Source of the DNA: CBDDEC01 sp965198045
GTDB taxonomy: Bacteria; Chloroflexota; Dehalococcoidia; UBA2979
Reading direction: 5' to 3'
DNA: 64,000 nt
NCBI GenBank assembly: GCA_965198045.1
Contig: CBDAOL010000005.1
Span: forward strand, 62,001-126,000
In this document: piece by piece, positions 26,627 through 37,059 of the stretch
How positions within the stretch are numbered: position 1 is the first letter of the stretch
Layout of the letters: each line of letters starts with the position of its first letter
Notes under the pieces: generated by a model
What the model was told of the DNA's origin: nothing
Database searches by the model: none
What the model saw: the letters and a program-made list of their open reading frames with translations, nothing else
Made by a program: the position numbers and the translations under genes

Positions 26627-26949
26627 GCGTGACGCTGGCGCACTACCTCGCCGTTTCGGGTGTCGTCTTCGGGCTCGGCATGACGATCGCGCTTTCCAAG
26701 CGCAACGCGGTGGCGGTGCTGATGGGCATCGAGCTGATGCTGAACGCCGTGAACCTCTCGCTGCTCGCCTTCTCACGCTTCTCAGCGGCGTTCTCGGGCG
26801 AGGAGGCGGCTCTCGGTGGCCACGTCTTCGTCGTGTTCGTGCTCACGATCGCTGCCGCCGAGGCCGCGGTCGCGCTCGGCATGGCGGTGCTCGTGTATCG
26901 GCGTCGCGAAACGGTCGACCTTGACCGGTTGAACCTGTTGCGCTGGTAG
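26623..26949 (+). CDS. nuoK: NADH-quinone oxidoreductase subunit K
   Basis: A 108-residue subunit with three membrane helices, homologous to MrpC. It includes NAVAVLMGIELMLNAVNLSLL, with the conserved Glu of the proton path, and FVLTIAAAEAAVALGMAVLVYRR, with the second conserved Glu. It overlaps nuoJ by four bases. Ten bases downstream comes a small non-nuo ORF rather than nuoL itself. Confidence 0.96.
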   Translation: MSVTLAHYLAVSGVVFGLGMTIALSKRNAVAVLMGIELMLNAVNLSLLAFSRFSAAFSGEEAALGGHVFVVFVLTIAAAEAAVALGMAVLVYRRRETVDLDRLNLLRW

Positions 26950-26959
26950 GGGGCGCGCG

Positions 26960-27148
26960 ATGTGGGTGAAGTTCATGGATGTGCCGAACGGCTACGCCGC
27001 GACGACGTGGCGCGACCTCTTCAACGCCGAGGCGCTCGCCGTCCGCGTGGTGCCACCCCTCGAGCTGGGCTCGATGCGCGACGCTCGTGAGATCTGGGTG
27101 CCCGACGGCAAGACGCACGTGGCGCGGGAGGTCCTGAACAAGATCTGA
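26960..27148 (+). CDS. Small DUF2007-like protein embedded in the nuo operon
   Basis: A 62-residue soluble protein between nuoK and nuoL. Its stop overlaps the nuoL ATG by one base (TGATG), and a G-rich site precedes its ATG, so it is translated with the operon. The pattern RDLFNAEALAVRVVPP followed by REIWVPDGKTHVAREVL resembles the small DUF2007 (putative signal-transducing) family, whose members are of this size. It has no membrane helix or metal motif. No complex I subunit of this type is known to me. A role in assembly or regulation is possible. Confidence 0.65.
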   Translation: MWVKFMDVPNGYAATTWRDLFNAEALAVRVVPPLELGSMRDAREIWVPDGKTHVAREVLNKI

Positions 27149-29115
27149 TGTACCTGCCCGACATCAACGAAACGGCCATCTGGGCCATCTATCTCGCGCC
27201 GTTGGCGTCGTTCCTGCTGATCGTGCTGCTGTTCTGGCGACCGCGCACGGTCGCCGGCTTCGAGGTCGATGCCGGCAAGGTCACCATCGTCCTGGTGGCG
27301 GTCTCGTGGCTGCTCTCGCTGTGGGCGCTGGACAGCGTGCTGGTCGACACTGAGGCCCACGCTCGCGGCGCCGCGATCATCTTCGGGCCGCACGAGTGGT
27401 TCACCGTCTCTGACTTCAAGTTCGAGGTGGGCGTCCGTCTCGACGGGCTGAGCGCCATGATGCTGTTCGTCGTCACCTCGATCTCACTGATGGTGCAGAT
27501 CTACTCGACGGGCTACATGAAGGGCGACACCGGGTACTCCCGGTTCTTCGCGTTCATGTCGCTGTTCACGATGTCGATGCTCGGCCTCGTCATGGCCTCG
27601 AACCTGCTCCAGCTCTTCGTGCACTGGGAACTGGTCGGCGTCACCTCGTTCCTGCTCATCGGGTTCTGGTTCCACAAGCCCGAGGCAGCAGCGGCCGCAA
27701 AGAAGGCGTTCATCGTCACGAGGTTCGGCGACTTCGCCTTCCTGGTGGCCGTCGTCCTGATCTGGACGAAGACGGGCTCCTTCGACATCGACGTGATCAA
27801 CATCGCCGCACATGAGGGCGCGCTGTCGAGTGCGGTCGTCACCGGCTTCGTGCTTGGGCTCTTCTCGGGGGCCGTGGGCAAGTCAGCGCAGTTCCCGCTG
27901 CACTTCTGGCTGCCCGATGCGATGGAGGGCCCAACGCCCGTCTCCTCGATCGTCCACTCGGCGACGATGGTGGCCGCCGGCGTCTATCTCCTCGCCCGGT
28001 TCTTCCCCGCCGTCGAGGCCGCGCCCGCCGAGGTCGGGTGGACGATTGCGTATATCGGCGGGTTCACCGCGCTGTTCGCCGCCTCGATGGGCGTCGTGGC
28101 AACCGACATCAAGCGGGTGCTGGCGTATTCCACGATCTCGCAGTTGGGTTACATGGTGATGGCGATCGGCCTCGGCGGTTACGTCGCCGCGGCGTTCCAC
28201 CTGTTCACGCACGCGTTCTTCAAGTCGCTGCTGTTCTGGGGCGCCGGCTCCGTCAGCCACGCGACCAACACCTTCGAGATGCCAAAGATGGGCGGTCTGC
28301 GCTCGGTCATGCCGATGACCTTTGCGACGTTCCTGATCGGAGCGCTGTCGCTCTCCGGTGTGTTCCCGCTCGCCGGGTTCTGGTCGAAGGACGAGGTGCT
28401 GCTCGACGCGTGGAACGAGTCGAAGCTGTTGTGGGTCGTCGGCACCGCCGTCGCGTTCCTGACGGCGCTCTACATGTTCCGCGCGATCTTCATGACCTTC
28501 TTCGGCGAGTACAGAGGCGGCGAGGAGCCTGTGCCGGGTGAGCATGGCAACGAGGGCGAGCCGCACGAGTCGCCTCGCTCGATGCTCGTCCCGATGGTGA
28601 TCGGCGCCGTGATGGCGGTCGGCGCCGGGTTCTTCGCCCTCGGCGGAACCTTCGGTGAGTTCGTTGAGGCCTCGCTGGAGGTGACGCCGGCGCATCACTT
28701 CGAGTTCCACACCGAGAGCATCGTCGTGGTTTCCTCGACGATCGCGGCGCTGGCCGGGATCGGGCTGGCGGCAGCGATCTACCACCAGGGCCAGCCCTCG
28801 GCCGCCCGCGTGCGGGCCGCGTTCGGCCCCTTTGCACGGCTCGTCGAGCGCAAGTACTACGCCGACGAGATCGCCGAGGACGCGGTCGTTCGAGGCGTCT
28901 TGCACCGCGGGGTCGCTCGCGTAGCGGAGTTGTTCGACAGGTACGTCGTGGACGGCATCGTCAACGGCGCCGCCGCTGCAGCACGTCTCGGCGGGGACGC
29001 GCTGCGGCGAAGCGAGACGGGGCAGCTGCAGGCCTACTCCTCGATCTACTTCGTCGGTCTGATCGTGGCCGTGGTCGTCATCTTCGTGGTGAGCGGTGAG
29101 GTGCTGGAGCGCTAA
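27148..29115 (+). CDS. nuoL: NADH-quinone oxidoreductase subunit L
   Basis: A 655-residue antiporter-like proton-pumping subunit with about 15-16 membrane helices. Core signatures are HWELVGVTSFLLIGFW, QFPLHFWLPDAMEGPTPVSS, the lysine-bearing IKRVLAYSTISQLGYMV, and HAFFKSLLFWGAGSV. The C-terminal lateral helix and final anchor (about 560-655) are present. ATG overlaps the stop of the small ORF, and the stop overlaps nuoM (TAATG). Confidence 0.96.
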   Translation: MYLPDINETAIWAIYLAPLASFLLIVLLFWRPRTVAGFEVDAGKVTIVLVAVSWLLSLWALDSVLVDTEAHARGAAIIFGPHEWFTVSDFKFEVGVRLDGLSAMMLFVVTSISLMVQIYSTGYMKGDTGYSRFFAFMSLFTMSMLGLVMASNLLQLFVHWELVGVTSFLLIGFWFHKPEAAAAAKKAFIVTRFGDFAFLVAVVLIWTKTGSFDIDVINIAAHEGALSSAVVTGFVLGLFSGAVGKSAQFPLHFWLPDAMEGPTPVSSIVHSATMVAAGVYLLARFFPAVEAAPAEVGWTIAYIGGFTALFAASMGVVATDIKRVLAYSTISQLGYMVMAIGLGGYVAAAFHLFTHAFFKSLLFWGAGSVSHATNTFEMPKMGGLRSVMPMTFATFLIGALSLSGVFPLAGFWSKDEVLLDAWNESKLLWVVGTAVAFLTALYMFRAIFMTFFGEYRGGEEPVPGEHGNEGEPHESPRSMLVPMVIGAVMAVGAGFFALGGTFGEFVEASLEVTPAHHFEFHTESIVVVSSTIAALAGIGLAAAIYHQGQPSAARVRAAFGPFARLVERKYYADEIAEDAVVRGVLHRGVARVAELFDRYVVDGIVNGAAAAARLGGDALRRSETGQLQAYSSIYFVGLIVAVVVIFVVSGEVLER

Positions 29116-30611
29116 TGCTGACCACCTTCATGCTGCTGCCGGCCGTCGGGGCCCTGATGGTGATGACGCTCCCGCGCGAGCGCGCCCGCGACGCGCGACA
29201 CGTCGCGCTCATCTTCGCCTTGCTCACCTTCGGCGTGTCGATCGCAGTCTTCATCGACGTCCGCGATGTGATCCTGGGGATGTCCGACGGCGAGAACGCC
29301 GGTTACCAGCTCGTCGATCGGTTCGAGTGGATCCGAGCGGGCGACGCCGGGTTCTCGATCCAGTACGCCCTCGGCGTCGACGGTCTCTCGGCGCCACTGA
29401 TCTTGCTGCTCGGCCTGCTGACGGTGGTCGCAGTCCTGGTGAGCTACAGCATCGAGGAGCGCACCAAGGAGTACTTCGCCTGGCTACTCCTCCTCGAGAC
29501 CGCCGTGGCCGGCGTGTTCCTCTCGCTCGACCTGATCCAGTTCTTCTTCTTCTGGGAGCTCGAGCTGGTACCGATGTACATGCTGATCTCCGTCTGGGGC
29601 ACCGGCAACAACCGGTACAGCGCGATGAAGTTCCTGCTCTTCACCCTCGCCGGGTCGGCGTTCATGCTCGTCGGCTTCCTCGTGCTGGGCCTCGAGGCGG
29701 GGACATTTGACATCGCGGTCCTGACGTCGAGTCCACCCGCCGACGCAGTCGTCCCGCTCGGGTTCGTGTTCTGGGCGATCATGCTGGCATTCCTGGTGAA
29801 GCTGCCGATCGCGCCGTTCCACACCTGGCTTCCCGACGCTCACACCGATGCGCCGACGGCGGTGTCGGTGATGCTGGCGGGCGTGCTGCTGAAGATGGGT
29901 GGCTATGGCATCCTACGCATCGCCTTGCCGATCCTGCCGGAGCAGGCCAAGGACTACGCGGTCGTGCTGGCCGTCCTCGCGGCGGTTTCGGTGGTCTACG
30001 GCGCGGTGATCACGCTGCGGCAGACCGATCTGAAGCGCCTCGTCGCCTACTCATCGGTGTCGCATATGGGGTATGTGCTTCTGGGCGTGTCGGCGCTGGG
30101 GGCGGTCGGTCTCTCCGGAGCGGCCCTCCAGATGTTCACGCACGGCACGATCACCGGGTTGCTCTTCGTGATGGTCGGCCTCGTCTACGAGCGCACGCAT
30201 ACGCGAGAGATCTCCCAAATGAGCGGACTGCTGCACCGCATGCCGGTGATCGGCAGTGTGATGCTGATCGCCGGTCTCGCCTCGCTCGGTCTGCCCGGCA
30301 TGTCCGGCTTCGTTGCCGAGATCACGACGTTCCTCGGCACGCTTGGCGAGCATCCGGCCGCGACGATCGCCGGCATCTTCGGCGTCGTGCTCTCGGCGGG
30401 CTACATGCTCTGGGCCTACGAGCGCGTGTTCCACGGCCCGCCCTCGGAGCGCTGGCGTGACCTCACCGACGCGAACGAGTGGTGGGAGTACGCCGCGATG
30501 GCCTCGCTGGTCGTCGTCATCATCGGCGTCGGAGTCTATCCAGCGATCCTGACCGATGTGGTCGAGAGCGGCGTCGAGCCGATCGCGCTGATCGTGGGGG
30601 GCGTCACGTGA
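29115..30611 (+). CDS. nuoM: NADH-quinone oxidoreductase subunit M
   Basis: A 498-residue antiporter-like subunit with about 14 membrane helices. WELELVPMYMLISVWG carries the conserved Glu, and LPIAPFHTWLPDAHTDAPTA and DLKRLVAYSSVSHMGYVLLG follow at the expected places. It belongs to the proton-pumping membrane arm together with NuoL and NuoN. Start overlaps nuoL by one base; stop overlaps nuoN by four (GTGA). Confidence 0.96.
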   Translation: MLTTFMLLPAVGALMVMTLPRERARDARHVALIFALLTFGVSIAVFIDVRDVILGMSDGENAGYQLVDRFEWIRAGDAGFSIQYALGVDGLSAPLILLLGLLTVVAVLVSYSIEERTKEYFAWLLLLETAVAGVFLSLDLIQFFFFWELELVPMYMLISVWGTGNNRYSAMKFLLFTLAGSAFMLVGFLVLGLEAGTFDIAVLTSSPPADAVVPLGFVFWAIMLAFLVKLPIAPFHTWLPDAHTDAPTAVSVMLAGVLLKMGGYGILRIALPILPEQAKDYAVVLAVLAAVSVVYGAVITLRQTDLKRLVAYSSVSHMGYVLLGVSALGAVGLSGAALQMFTHGTITGLLFVMVGLVYERTHTREISQMSGLLHRMPVIGSVMLIAGLASLGLPGMSGFVAEITTFLGTLGEHPAATIAGIFGVVLSAGYMLWAYERVFHGPPSERWRDLTDANEWWEYAAMASLVVVIIGVGVYPAILTDVVESGVEPIALIVGGVT

Positions 30612-32095
30612 CCGCCACGACCGCCGCGGAGAACCTCCACTACCTGGGCCCAGCGCTGGCGCTCTTCGTGGGCGGCGGGCTCGTCCTCGCGACCGACCTC
30701 GTGACGCCGCGCCGTGCGCCCGTGTGGGGTCTCTCGCTCCTCGCCGTCGTCGCCGCGTTCCTGTGGGCGTTCTGGCATGCCAACACCGGTACCGACGGCA
30801 CCGGGTTCGAGGGCGCGCTGGTCGTCGACCGCTTCTCGCTGTTCTTCGCGTTCCTGATCACGATCGCGACCGGGGCGGTCGTCGTCTCGACGCGCACGTG
30901 GGCGTCCAAGTTCGAGCAGGCGCCCGAGTTCTACGCGTTGCTGCTGGTCAGCGCCGCGTCGATGATCGTGCTGGCGCAGGCGAACGATCTGATCACCATC
31001 TTCGTGGCGCTGGAAACGACCTCGATCTCGCAGTTCATCCTCGCCGGCATCACACGCACCGATCGCTCGTCGGAGGCGGGACTGAAGTACCTGCTCACGG
31101 GCGCGATCGCCGCAGCGGTGCTGCTCTACGGCTTCGCGTTCCTGTTCGGCATCTCGGGAACGACAGACCTCGAGGGCATCGCCGCCTTCGTGCGCGAAGG
31201 CGACGAGGGTCTGCGGCTGCCGCTGACGCTCGGCTTCGTGCTCGTGGCCGCAGGCTTCGGGTTCAAGATGGCGATCGTCCCGTTCCACGCCTGGGTGCCC
31301 GACGTCTACCAGGGCGCGCCGACGCCGGTGGCGAGCTTCCTCTCCGTCGCTTCGAAGGCGGCCGGCTTCGCCATCGCGTTGCGCCTGTTTTACGCGGGCC
31401 TCGGCGGGCCCGAGACGTTCATCGCGAATGACTGGGCGGTCATGTTCGGCGTCTTCGCCGCCGCCTCCATGCTGTTCGGCAACGCGGCTGCGCTGGTGCA
31501 GACGAGCGCGAAGCGGCTGCTCGGCTACTCCTCGATCGCACAGGCGGGCAACGTCGCGATCGGGCTTGCTGCTGTCGCCGCAGGAAGCACGCTGGGTCCC
31601 GCGGCGGTGCTGTTCTTCCTCGGCACCTACGTCGCGACGAACCTGGGCGCGTTCCTCGCCGTGCAGGCGATCTCGGATCGGATCGGGTCCGACCAGATCT
31701 CCGACTACGCGGGCATGTTCCGGCGCGCGCCGATGGCCGCTGGCGTCCTCACGCTCTGCCTGCTTTCGCTCACCGGGATCCCGCTGACCGCGGGCTTCAT
31801 CGCCAAGATCTATGTCTTCAACAGCGCGGTTCAGGCTGGCGAAGCGTGGCTCGTCGCCCTCGTCGCCATCGCCGTCGTCAACACCGCAATCTCGGCGTTC
31901 TACTACCTCCGCTGGGTGCGCACGATGGTGCTCGACGACCCCGTCGAGGAGTCAGCGGTCACGCCCGCCAGCGACACGATGGCGGTGGTCTTCGTGGCAG
32001 GGGTGGCGATCGTGGTGCTCGGCGTCGTGCCAACACCGCTGATTGCGGCGGCCCAGCGCGCCGCCGAGGTGCTGACGATCGCACCCATCGGCTAG
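30608..32095 (+). CDS. nuoN: NADH-quinone oxidoreductase subunit N
   Basis: A 495-residue antiporter-like subunit with about 14 membrane helices. It shows TIFVALETTSISQFILAG, FGFKMAIVPFHAWVPDVYQG and KRLLGYSSIAQAGN. GTG at 30608 overlaps the nuoM stop. It is the last nuo gene: the operon ends without nuoEFG or nuoG, so electron input other than NADH (ferredoxin or F420H2-like) is plausible unless those genes lie elsewhere. The stop TAG is itself part of a possible -10 box for ybeY. Confidence 0.95.
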   Translation: MTATTAAENLHYLGPALALFVGGGLVLATDLVTPRRAPVWGLSLLAVVAAFLWAFWHANTGTDGTGFEGALVVDRFSLFFAFLITIATGAVVVSTRTWASKFEQAPEFYALLLVSAASMIVLAQANDLITIFVALETTSISQFILAGITRTDRSSEAGLKYLLTGAIAAAVLLYGFAFLFGISGTTDLEGIAAFVREGDEGLRLPLTLGFVLVAAGFGFKMAIVPFHAWVPDVYQGAPTPVASFLSVASKAAGFAIALRLFYAGLGGPETFIANDWAVMFGVFAAASMLFGNAAALVQTSAKRLLGYSSIAQAGNVAIGLAAVAAGSTLGPAAVLFFLGTYVATNLGAFLAVQAISDRIGSDQISDYAGMFRRAPMAAGVLTLCLLSLTGIPLTAGFIAKIYVFNSAVQAGEAWLVALVAIAVVNTAISAFYYLRWVRTMVLDDPVEESAVTPASDTMAVVFVAGVAIVVLGVVPTPLIAAAQRAAEVLTIAPIG

Positions 32096-32104
32096 CGTTC
32101 GCGC

Positions 32105-32596
32105 ATGTCCCACGCTCTGCAGATCGAAATCGCCGAGGGCGTCGACGTCGCCCTGGACCTCAATGCCCTGCGCGAAGTCGTCGCGCGTCTCCTCGGGCAG
32201 GAGCGCCCAGAGGGCGGGACGCTGGCGATCCAGCTGGCGGACGACGGGCTGCTGCAAGCACTCAATCGCGAACATCGTGACATCGACGCTCCGACCGACG
32301 TGCTGTCATTCGCCGCCGAGGAAGGTGATCCGTTCCCCGCGCCCGGCGAGGGGGCGGACGACGACGATGCGGGCTACCTCGGTGACATCGCAGTCTCCGT
32401 CGAGTTCGCCGGCCGCCAGGCCGAGGAATCTGCCATCGCCCTCGACGATGAGGTGCAGCACATCGTCGTGCACGGCGTGCTGCACCTGCTCGGCTACGAC
32501 CATGAGACGGAGGCCGACGCGGCGGCATTGGAGGAGGTGGAAGAGGCGCTGCTGGGCTCGCACATCCACCGTGGACGGGTGCACGAGGACAGCTGA
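32105..32596 (+). CDS. ybeY: Endoribonuclease YbeY
   Basis: A 163-residue metalloprotein with the UPF0054 signature HGVLHLLGYDHE, three His that bind zinc, and a preceding DAPTDVLSFAAEEGDP. It takes part in 16S rRNA 3'-end maturation and ribosome quality control. It lies nine bases after nuoN. TAGCGT at 32093-32098 ends six bases before the ATG, the leaderless spacing seen elsewhere here, so it may have its own transcript. Confidence 0.93.
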   Translation: MSHALQIEIAEGVDVALDLNALREVVARLLGQERPEGGTLAIQLADDGLLQALNREHRDIDAPTDVLSFAAEEGDPFPAPGEGADDDDAGYLGDIAVSVEFAGRQAEESAIALDDEVQHIVVHGVLHLLGYDHETEADAAALEEVEEALLGSHIHRGRVHEDS

Positions 32597-32640
32597 CGGT
32601 GTCATCTCCTCGGCCGCCGTTCTTGAGCGGCGGGGTCGGA

Positions 32641-32646
32641 TACACT
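32641..32646 (+). promoter_or_regulatory. Probable -10 box of dnaX
   Basis: TACACT is 46 bases before the dnaX GTG. A CCGCCG/CGGCGG hairpin just upstream (about 32614-32633) could end ybeY transcription. No clear -35 hexamer. Confidence 0.4.
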
Positions 32647-32692
32647 GCCTGAGCGGCGCCCTCCAGACTCCCCTCGGAGGGCCGGGGGTCAT

Positions 32693-34384
<1,692 letters not shown>

Positions 34385-34392
34385 GCCGCGAG

Positions 34393-34398
34393 TAGACT
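34393..34398 (+). promoter_or_regulatory. -10 box with leaderless spacing before recR
   Basis: TAGACT ends six bases before the recR GTG at 34405. The intervening GGAGGG touches the start codon, too close to act as a normal ribosome binding site. Confidence 0.5.
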
Positions 34399-34404
34399 GG
34401 AGGG

Positions 34405-35037
34405 GTGAATGAACAACACCCCCCGGTCGTTAGCGGCGCCACCTCGCCGATCACGCGCCTCGTCGAGGCGTTCAACCGCCTGCCCGGCATCGGGCCGAAG
34501 TCCGCACAGCGGCTGGCGTACCACGTCCTACGCGCCTCGCGCGAGGAGGCGCAGGAGCTCGCCGACGCCCTCCTCGAGGTCAAGATCTCCGTAGTGCTCT
34601 GTGAGCGCTGCCAGAACCTGGCGACGACTTCGCCGTGCAGCGTCTGCGAGGACCGCAGTCGCGATGGCTCGCTGATCTGCGTCGTCGAAGAGCCCCTCGA
34701 CGTGCTCGCGATCGAGCGCACGGGCGGCTTCCGCGGCCAGTTCCACGTGCTCCACGGGGTCATCTCGCCGAGCGATGGCGTGGGGCCCGAGGACCTGAAG
34801 CTGCAGGAACTGCTGGCGCGCATCGGCGATGCCGATCCCGAGGTGACGGAGGTCATCGTCGCCACAAACCCGAACCTGGAGGGTGAGGCCACCGCGATGT
34901 ACATCGGACGGCTGTTGCGACCGCTGGGCCTGCGCGTGACGCGACTCGCCCGCGGCCTTCCCGCTGGGGCCGACCTCGAGTATGCCGATGAGGTGACGCT
35001 CGGACGCGCCCTGGAGTACCGGCAGGAGGTGTCGTAA
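34405..35037 (+). CDS. recR: Recombination protein RecR
   Basis: A 210-residue protein with an N-terminal helix-hairpin-helix (FNRLPGIGPKSAQRLAYH), a C4 zinc finger (CERCQNLATTSPCSVC) and a Toprim domain (LICVVEEPLDVLAIE). A C-terminal GLPAGADLEYADEVTLGRAL is diagnostic. It works with RecO (encoded two genes on) to load RecA at gaps. Following dnaX it forms the common dnaX-recR pairing; the usual small YbaB gene is missing between them. Confidence 0.96.
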   Translation: MNEQHPPVVSGATSPITRLVEAFNRLPGIGPKSAQRLAYHVLRASREEAQELADALLEVKISVVLCERCQNLATTSPCSVCEDRSRDGSLICVVEEPLDVLAIERTGGFRGQFHVLHGVISPSDGVGPEDLKLQELLARIGDADPEVTEVIVATNPNLEGEATAMYIGRLLRPLGLRVTRLARGLPAGADLEYADEVTLGRALEYRQEVS

Positions 35038-35261
35038 TGGACGACTTCGTCGAGCGCTGGTCGGCGCTGTCGCGGCCCTGGAAGACGTTCTGGGTGGCCC
35101 TCGTGATCACGCTGATCCTCTTCGTCGCCACCGGGTTCTTCCGAGTCTCGCCGGCGTTCGCGCTGATCAGCGCGCTGATCTGGGCCGCCGGTGCGGCGTC
35201 GCTCGTACGCATCCGCGATCACTACATCCCACCCGACGAGGAGCCCCGGGACCGACGATGA
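35037..35261 (+). CDS. Small two-helix membrane protein
   Basis: A 74-residue protein with two hydrophobic helices (about 17-36 and 38-56) and a charged C-terminal tail (DEEPRDRR). It overlaps recR by one base (TAATG) and recO by four (ATGA), so it is translated within the repair operon. No motif is recognised and no function can be assigned; it could be a membrane tether or simply a passenger. Confidence 0.7.
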   Translation: MDDFVERWSALSRPWKTFWVALVITLILFVATGFFRVSPAFALISALIWAAGAASLVRIRDHYIPPDEEPRDRR

Positions 35262-36082
35262 CCTCGCGCGTTCCGCGGGTCACCAAGTCCGACGCCATCG
35301 CCCTGCGCCACCGGCGGCTCGGTGACGCCGACCGCATCGTCACGCTGATCACGCCGTTCCGAGGCAAGCTCGACGTCGTGGCGAAGGGCGCGTTACGCGT
35401 GCGCAGCAAGCTGGCGGGGCACCTGGAGCCGCTGACGCATCTCGAGATCGTGCTGGCGCACGGGCGGTCGATGGACATCGTGACGCAGGCACAGACACGT
35501 GAGTCGTTCGGGAGCATCCGAGGCGACCTCGAACGCCTCGCGAGCGCGATGTACTTCCTCGAACTGGTTGATCGGCTCACGGTCGAGCACGCCGACGCGC
35601 GAGGCGTCTACGACCTGTTGCTCGACGCATTGACCGCCCTCGATCGCGGCGACGGCGTGAACTTCGTCGCCCGCACGTTCGAGTTGCGCCTGCTGGAGCT
35701 CGTCGGTTTCCGGCCGGAGCTGCAGCAGTGCGTGTCGTGTGGCCGCGATGTCGCTGCGGACGAGGCACTGTGGAACGCCCTCGGTGGTGGCGTGCTGGGC
35801 AAGGAGTGCGCGCGGCCCGAGGACGAGGTGCGGATCGTCGATGCCACGGCCCTGCGCGCGCTGCGGGCGTTTCAGGAGCTGCCCTACGAGGAGGCGGCCC
35901 GCATCCGCCTCGACGACGGCCTGGCAGCGCACCTGGAGAACCTCATGCAGACGCTGGCGCAGGCGGCTTCGGAGCGCGAACTGAAGTCGGCGCAGTTCGT
36001 CGCGGCCACGCGGCGAGCCGGGCTGGCTGAACGGGAGGCAGGCGAGGCTTCGGCCGGCGAGCAGGAGCGCGCCGAGGGCTAG
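35258..36082 (+). CDS. recO: DNA repair protein RecO
   Basis: A 274-residue protein: N-terminal OB fold (ALRHRRLGDADRIVTLITP), then the helical domain and a zinc region with CVSCGRD and a later Cys in GKECARP. The second zinc pair is incomplete relative to CxxC...CxxC. It anneals strands and partners RecR in RecA loading. The C-terminal 25 residues are Glu/Ala-rich. Its TAG shares the CTAG tetranucleotide with the stop of the facing gene. Confidence 0.92.
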   Translation: MTSRVPRVTKSDAIALRHRRLGDADRIVTLITPFRGKLDVVAKGALRVRSKLAGHLEPLTHLEIVLAHGRSMDIVTQAQTRESFGSIRGDLERLASAMYFLELVDRLTVEHADARGVYDLLLDALTALDRGDGVNFVARTFELRLLELVGFRPELQQCVSCGRDVAADEALWNALGGGVLGKECARPEDEVRIVDATALRALRAFQELPYEEAARIRLDDGLAAHLENLMQTLAQAASERELKSAQFVAATRRAGLAEREAGEASAGEQERAEG

Positions 36083-37059
36083 AGCTCGCGCTCGAAGACG
36101 TAGTCGACCAGGCCCTCGAGCGTGTCTCGGACCTCGCCGTCGTCGACCGGTGCGAGTGCCTCGAGCGCCTCGTCGCCAAAACGGCGGGCGGTGGTCAGTG
36201 ACTCGGCCATGACGTCGGACTCCAGGATCTCGCGGATTGCGCGCTCCAGGTTGGCACGGCGGCGTACGCCCTCGAACGCCTTCTTGACCGGATTGTCGTT
36301 CGGCCGCTCGCGCATGTAGAGGATCGTTGGCAGCGTCAGCGTCCCCGCCTGGAGATCGGAGCCGACGGGCTTGCCCATCACCTCCGGGTCACCGGTGAAG
36401 TCGAGAATGTCGTCGACGATCTGGAATGCGATGCCGAGCCGCAGCGCATAGAGCCGCAGCGCCTCGCGTTGCTCCTCCGGCACGCCACCAACCATAGCGC
36501 CACCCTCGGCTGCCGTGCCGAAGAGCGACGCGGTCTTGCCGGTGATGCGATCGAGGTAGCCCTGGATGTCCTCGTCGTACTCGAACGCGGCCATGTCTTG
36601 CGTGAGCTCGCCCTTGGCCATCACCATCAGCGTCCCGGCGAAGCGGCGGACGACGAGTGTGTTGTCGGTCTGTGCGATCAGGTCTGCGGCATGGGCGAAC
36701 ATGAAGTCGCCGAGCATCACTGAGGCCGCGTTGCCGAAGAGCGCGGCCGAGGTGGGAACGCCTCGACGCTCCGCCGCCTCGTCGATCACGTCGTCGTGGA
36801 CCAGCGTGGCGGTATGCAGCAGCTCCACGCTGGCGGCGAGGGGTACGAGACGGTCGAGCGGGTAGTCGCCCAGGCGGCCGGCCAGGAGGGCGATCGCAGG
36901 GCGCATCATCTTCCCCGTGCCAGCCAGGGCGTTCGCGAGCATCTCCCGGACGAAGTCGAAGTCGACACCGTCCGCGATGGACTGGAGGCGAAGCGAGACC
37001 AGTGGCAGGTCGTCGGCGACCGGCCCGTAGAGCGTTCGTGAGTCGACTGAGGTCGTCAT
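36079..37059 (-). CDS. Polyprenyl diphosphate synthase
   Basis: A 326-residue trans-prenyltransferase. First aspartate-rich motif LVHDDVIDEAAERRG and second motif FQIVDDILDFTGD are both present, as is GKMMRPAIALL for substrate binding. Residues before the first motif (LLHTAT) suggest a long-chain product. It makes the isoprenoid tail of respiratory quinone or other prenyl chains. Start overlaps the upstream tatD stop by four bases. It ends convergently on recO. Confidence 0.92.
   Translation of the reverse strand: MTTSVDSRTLYGPVADDLPLVSLRLQSIADGVDFDFVREMLANALAGTGKMMRPAIALLAGRLGDYPLDRLVPLAASVELLHTATLVHDDVIDEAAERRGVPTSAALFGNAASVMLGDFMFAHAADLIAQTDNTLVVRRFAGTLMVMAKGELTQDMAAFEYDEDIQGYLDRITGKTASLFGTAAEGGAMVGGVPEEQREALRLYALRLGIAFQIVDDILDFTGDPEVMGKPVGSDLQAGTLTLPTILYMRERPNDNPVKKAFEGVRRRANLERAIREILESDVMAESLTTARRFGDEALEALAPVDDGEVRDTLEGLVDYVFEREL

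Noticed and set aside
32597..32692. Possible SRP RNA before dnaX
   Set aside because: The gap is under 100 bases and lacks the conserved GGAA-tetraloop region of SRP RNA.
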